Shown here: piece by piece, positions 60,488 to 64,000 of the stretch
How the letters are laid out: the number at the start of each line of letters is the position of its first letter
How positions within the stretch are numbered: the first letter of the stretch is position 1
Source: Liopterus haemorrhoidalis
Taxonomy: Eukaryota; Arthropoda; Insecta; Coleoptera; Dytiscidae
Assembly (NCBI GenBank): GCA_963971575.1
Contig: OZ020616.1
Span: 27,074,306 to 27,138,305 of the forward strand
DNA: 64,000 nucleotides
Direction: 5' to 3'
Made by a program: the position numbers and the translations under genes
The notes under the pieces: model-generated
Seen by the model: the letters and a program-made list of their open reading frames with translations, nothing else
What the model was told of the DNA's origin: nothing
Database searches by the model: none

Positions 60488-61732
60488 GTAAAAGACAACT
60501 ATGTGAAATTGGCAACTGAAGATAAAGCATGTATAGAAGGAATAGGAAGGATAAAAATGTCGTTTAAGGTTAGAAATGAAATACAACGTATTACATTGGA
60601 AGATGTACTATATGTCCCGAAAATTCGTGGAAATTTACTTTCGATCCCAAAAATAGCAGAGAAAGGTTATATAGTCAAATTTTATGGAAAGTATGCCCAA
60701 GTTACTTCAAAGAATGGAGAAATTATATTAAGAGCAATTAAGAAAAATGACCTGTACACATTAAATGGAAGAATAGAAAATATCAATTTGATAACAAATA
60801 ATGACAGCAGTTTGATCAGATGGCACGAACGATTTGGGCATTTAAACTTCAAGTCATTAAAGTATTTAAAAATGTCCAACATTGTTAATGGGTTAAAATT
60901 TATAAACAAAGATATAGACGTAAATTGCGACACGTGTTTGAAATGAAAACAAGCTGCAACAAAATTTCCAAAAGAATCAGAGTCAAGAAGTAGCAATTTA
61001 TTGGAAATAATACATAGTGACATTTGTGGTCCAATGGAGACAACTTCGCATGGTGGTTCAAGATATTTTGTCACATTTATTGATGACAAATCTAGAAAAA
61101 TAGATGTATATTTCCTAAAACAGAAAAGTGACATATTAGATGCATTTAAACAATTCAAAAGGTTTGCTGAAAATGAAACAGGTCAGAAAATAAAAGTTCT
61201 GAGAACTGACAATGGAGGAGAATACTGCAGTCGTATTTTTAAACAATTTTTGGTAGCAAATGGTATAAAACACCAGCTGACTGCACCTTACACGCCTCAG
61301 CAAAATGGCGTGGCAGAACGAGCAAACAGAACTTTAGTAGAAAGTGCAAGATGTATGCTATTACACGCGAATATGTCATCTAAATTTTGGGCTGAAGCAG
61401 TTTTAACTGCAGCATTTATAAGAAATAGGTGTCCAACCAAAATAATAAAAGACAAAACACTTTTTGAAGTTTGGAATAAAAGAAAACCGAATGTAAGTTT
61501 CTTTAAAACGTTTGGTTGTAAAGCGTTCGTCTTAAATAAAAATCCAAATAAAAGAAAATTCGAGCCAAGATCTTACGAGTGTAAGTTCCTGGGATATGCA
61601 CAACAGTCTAAAGCCTACCGTTTGTGGGATACAAAGAAAAATAGAGTAATAATTTCTAGAGATGTCAAATTCTGTGAGAATTTTGAAAAAGCCGTATCAG
61701 AAAATTGTGATGACAGTAATCGAGAAGATTGA
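60488..61732 (+). pseudogene. pol: Copia integrase region, with stops
   Basis: Same frame as gag. The pre-integrase zinc region WHERFGHLNFKSL…CDTCLK is followed by an in-frame TGA (60944-60946). The integrase core then carries HSDICGP, RTDNGGEY and NGVAERANRT, giving the D-D-35-E triad (Asp codons at 61019 and 61208, Glu at 61316). The frame ends at the TGA at 61730-61732. Order gag-protease-integrase-RT identifies Ty1/Copia, as opposed to Gypsy. Confidence 0.88.
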
Positions 61733-61832
61733 GAAGAAATAAATAACAATTCTGTTATTTGGTTTAATTTTAAAAGTATAGAAAAAGAGCAAGAACAATG
61801 AGCGAAGTTCAAATTTAAATCTGGGAAATGAA

Positions 61833-63647
61833 ATGCAAGAAAATAAAAATCAAGTAAATGAAGAATATGGATATGAATTACGAAACTACGAAGAAGATAA
61901 TATAGAACAAATTGAAAACACAGATATGACAGGAAATGAAAATTCTGAAGAAACTATTAATGATCAGATAATGAAAAGAGGAAAAGGAAGACCACACATA
62001 ATCAGAACTGGCGAAAGAGGAAGACCTAAAAAGAAATATAACATGGAAAAAATAAACATAATAAACATTGAAAATGAACCTGATCCTGAAACTGTCAATG
62101 AAGCACTGTCTAGTAAAAACAGTAAGAATTGGATAGAAGCAATGAAAAATGAATATGATTCAATTCTGGAAAATGAAACGTGGGAGTTAGTAGACCCCCC
62201 AACTGACAAGAATATTATTGGATGCAAGTGGGTACTAAAAACAAAATATGGTGAAAATGGTAAAATATCAAAATATAAAGCAAGATTGGTGGCTAAAGGA
62301 TACACTCAGCAAGAAGGTGTAGATTTTATAGAAACGTACGCTCCTGTAGTACGCATGAGTTCGGTACGATTAATTTTAGCACTAGCAGCAGAATATAAAT
62401 TAGTAGTACACCAGATGGATGTTACTACAGCATATTTAAATGGAGAATTGTCAGAAGAAATTTACATGGAACAACCCGAATATTTTGTTAACAAGAATTC
62501 AGAACAAAAAGTTTGTCGCCTTAAGAAATCCCTCTACGGTCTCCGTCAATCAGGACGAGAATGGAACAGAAAATTAGATTCAAAATTAAAAGGAATGAAA
62601 TTTCTACGATGTTTCACAGATGAATGTGTCTACGTAAGACAAAGCAATATGGGAATTATTATAATTGCCGTATATGTTGACGACTTAATTCTGGCTGGAA
62701 GTAATGAAGAAGTTATTAGTAAAGTAAAAAAAGAATTAACAGAATGTTTTAAGATGAAAGATGATGGACCTATTCATTATTGCCTAGGTATTTCAATTAA
62801 ACAATCAAAAAATGGAAGCGTTACCATGAATCAGAATAAATATATTTTTGACATTTTAAACAAATTTAAAATGTCGCAAAGTAATCCTGTTACAACGCCT
62901 TTGGACCCTAGTATAAAATTAGTTCGTGGTAGCATTGATGATAAAAAGAATTGTGTTAACAGAACACTATATCAGTCAATTATTGGATCACTAATGTATT
63001 TGGCGACAAGTACAAGACCGGATATATCGTATGCTGTAAGTGCACTTAGTCAATTTAATAGTGACCCTAGACAGGAGCATCTGGTTGCAGCAAAAAGAGT
63101 CCTACGTTATTTAAATGGAACTGCTAATCTGGTTTTGAAATTTGAAGCAAATGGAGAGTCGCTGAAGGGGTATACAGACGCAGATTGGGGTAATGACATT
63201 AACGACAGAAAATCATACTCTGGATATGTTTTCCTACTTGCAGGGGGAGCAGTTACTTGGCAAGCTCAGAAACAAAGATCGGTAGCCCTATCAAGCACCA
63301 AAGCAGAGTATATGGCCATTACACAAGCAGCAAAAGAGGCAATCTACTTGAAAATTTTTTTAAAAGAGATTCATTTATGTTCCGACAAGAAAATTGAAAT
63401 ATTTACAGACAATCAAAGTGCAATTAAATTGATAAAAAATAATGTTTATCACTCTCGTTCAAAACATATAGATATTCAATATCATTTTTCAAGGGAAGTG
63501 TATGAACGTGGAGTAATAAACATTAATTACATACCAACGCAGCAAATGGTAGCGGATGTTTTAACCAAATCTCTTTTCAAGTTAAAACATAACCGATGCA
63601 TTGAACTTTTTGGTATTGGGAAATATAGCATTGAGGGGGAGTGTTAA
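61833..63647 (+). CDS. pol: Copia reverse transcriptase/RNase H open frame (604 codons)
   Basis: Intact open frame, shifted by +1 relative to the integrase frame. It begins in the linker with two basic GRGRP-like motifs (KRGKGRP, ERGRPKKKY). The RT domain runs from about residue 98 (NWIEAMKNEYDSI…ETWELVDPP), through HQMDVTTAYLNGEL and the catalytic YVDD at residues 281-284, to SLYGLRQSGREWN-type motifs. RNase H follows with acidic residues at 449 (YTDADW), 492 (STKAEYM) and 526 (FTDNQSA), ending EGEC. The stop codon TAA (63645-63647) lies inside the 3' LTR. Codon integrity across 1.8 kb suggests recent activity. As a separate frame it would need a frameshift or internal start to be expressed. 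Confidence 0.9.
   Translation: MQENKNQVNEEYGYELRNYEEDNIEQIENTDMTGNENSEETINDQIMKRGKGRPHIIRTGERGRPKKKYNMEKINIINIENEPDPETVNEALSSKNSKNWIEAMKNEYDSILENETWELVDPPTDKNIIGCKWVLKTKYGENGKISKYKARLVAKGYTQQEGVDFIETYAPVVRMSSVRLILALAAEYKLVVHQMDVTTAYLNGELSEEIYMEQPEYFVNKNSEQKVCRLKKSLYGLRQSGREWNRKLDSKLKGMKFLRCFTDECVYVRQSNMGIIIIAVYVDDLILAGSNEEVISKVKKELTECFKMKDDGPIHYCLGISIKQSKNGSVTMNQNKYIFDILNKFKMSQSNPVTTPLDPSIKLVRGSIDDKKNCVNRTLYQSIIGSLMYLATSTRPDISYAVSALSQFNSDPRQEHLVAAKRVLRYLNGTANLVLKFEANGESLKGYTDADWGNDINDRKSYSGYVFLLAGGAVTWQAQKQRSVALSSTKAEYMAITQAAKEAIYLKIFLKEIHLCSDKKIEIFTDNQSAIKLIKNNVYHSRSKHIDIQYHFSREVYERGVININYIPTQQMVADVLTKSLFKLKHNRCIELFGIGKYSIEGEC
63633..63641 (+). promoter_or_regulatory. Polypurine tract
   Basis: GAGGGGGAG immediately before the 3' LTR, the expected primer site for plus-strand synthesis. 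It also encodes the last residues of pol. Confidence 0.85.
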
Positions 63648-63826
63648 AAAATATTACTTGCAATGCTATATTTATAAGTATTGGACAATGACATATCTTG
63701 TTACTAGGTAACAGGTTGCTGTAGTTGATTTTTATATATTTGATGACAGTTAATGTTCATAAAAGTTTATGTAATTAAAATGTATGCTTTGTATAAAATA
63801 TATGATTTAATAGTAATATCTCAATA
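63642..63826 (+). repeat. Copia 3' LTR
   Basis: 185 bp, identical to the 5' LTR except for one additional A near its start. TATA-like box at 63792-63799. Confidence 0.93.
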
Positions 63827-63831
63827 AGGCC
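63827..63831. other. Copia target-site duplication, right (AGGCC)
   Basis: Matches 59362-59366 exactly. Confidence 0.9.
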
Positions 63832-64000
63832 CAGGAGCTCCACAAGTAGGTGTGCAAGTTATGCGCCACACAAGGGTGCCATACAAGAGGGGCGCCGTGA
63901 GACAAAAATAAGGCGGCAATATAAGAATCTTTCGAAGCGTTGTAGCTAACTGTACTATTCGCATGGAGAATGTTAGAACAACTTCGTTGTGAACGCAAAC
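63832..64000. other. No gene seen; GC-richer flank
   Basis: Contains AAGGGTGCCATACAAGAGGG and GGCGCCGTGAG, which resemble other GC-rich repeat pieces of the window. It is cut by the window end. Confidence 0.35.

Larger units (their letters stand above)
59367..63826 (+). mobile_element. Ty1/Copia LTR retrotransposon, nearly full length
   Basis: 4460 bp from LTR to LTR with a perfect 5-bp target duplication AGGCC, primer site, gag, protease, integrase, RT/RNase H and polypurine tract, all in canonical Copia order. The LTRs differ by one indel, so the insertion is young. Five in-frame stops and one frame shift interrupt the coding region upstream of RT, so this copy is probably non-autonomous. 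Confidence 0.95.

Overview
This is an AT-rich eukaryotic window, most likely from an insect, and it contains no host protein-coding gene that I can support. The longest open frames come from transposons, from a (CA)n microsatellite, or from chance. The insect call rests on the mix of elements: a Copia-type LTR retrotransposon with the Drosophila-copia style primer site, mariner remnants, a Penelope-like element, RTE/Jockey-like and R4/Dong-like LINE fragments, FLYWCH-MULE and several hAT transposases, and many MITEs with recognisable target-site duplications (TSDs).

Layout. 0-8 kb: a deleted mariner, a long-inverted-repeat element (2267-3029), a tRNA-derived SINE and a hAT MITE. 8.6-9.5 kb: a TA-flanked pogo/Tigger-like element with a hAT MITE nested inside it. 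11-18.7 kb: MITEs, a ZMYM-type hAT transposase pseudogene split by a 283-bp MITE, a mariner remnant and a Harbinger-like MITE. 20.3-21.7 kb: a hAT MITE abutting a 1-kb Harbinger-like element. 24-25.7 kb: two back-to-back Tigger-like MITEs, then a LINE remnant. 29-31.4 kb: a Penelope-like element broken by nested insertions. 33-41 kb: a hAT element with two AT arrays, a LINE end, a FLYWCH-MULE pseudogene and a very long (CA)n array. 42.2-49.1 kb: the most interesting block (below). 49-59 kb: sparse MITEs, LINE and mariner pieces, and members of a dispersed repeat. 59.4-63.8 kb: a nearly full-length, recently inserted Copia element with several in-frame stops.

The 42-48 kb block. A deleted hAT element plus a LINE end (42259-43827) is followed by a 2624-bp element (43832-46455). 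That element has perfect 13-bp terminal inverted repeats and is flanked by TTAA on both sides. After a 200-N assembly gap the same hAT and LINE sequence reappears (46723-48012). In that second copy the insertion site is empty: one TTAA at 48013-48016, joined directly to the sequence that follows the element in the first copy. The window therefore carries both a filled and an empty allele of one TTAA insertion. The order X-insert-Y-gap-X-Y suggests two haplotypes laid end to end. The inserted element has no recognisable coding capacity. Its core is a roughly 1.4-kb inverted repeat with AT-rich outer arms made of about 60-bp units and GC-rich inner arms, followed by a 16-bp minisatellite with a four-unit higher-order period. 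I could not assign it to a known family and regard it as the best candidate for something undescribed.
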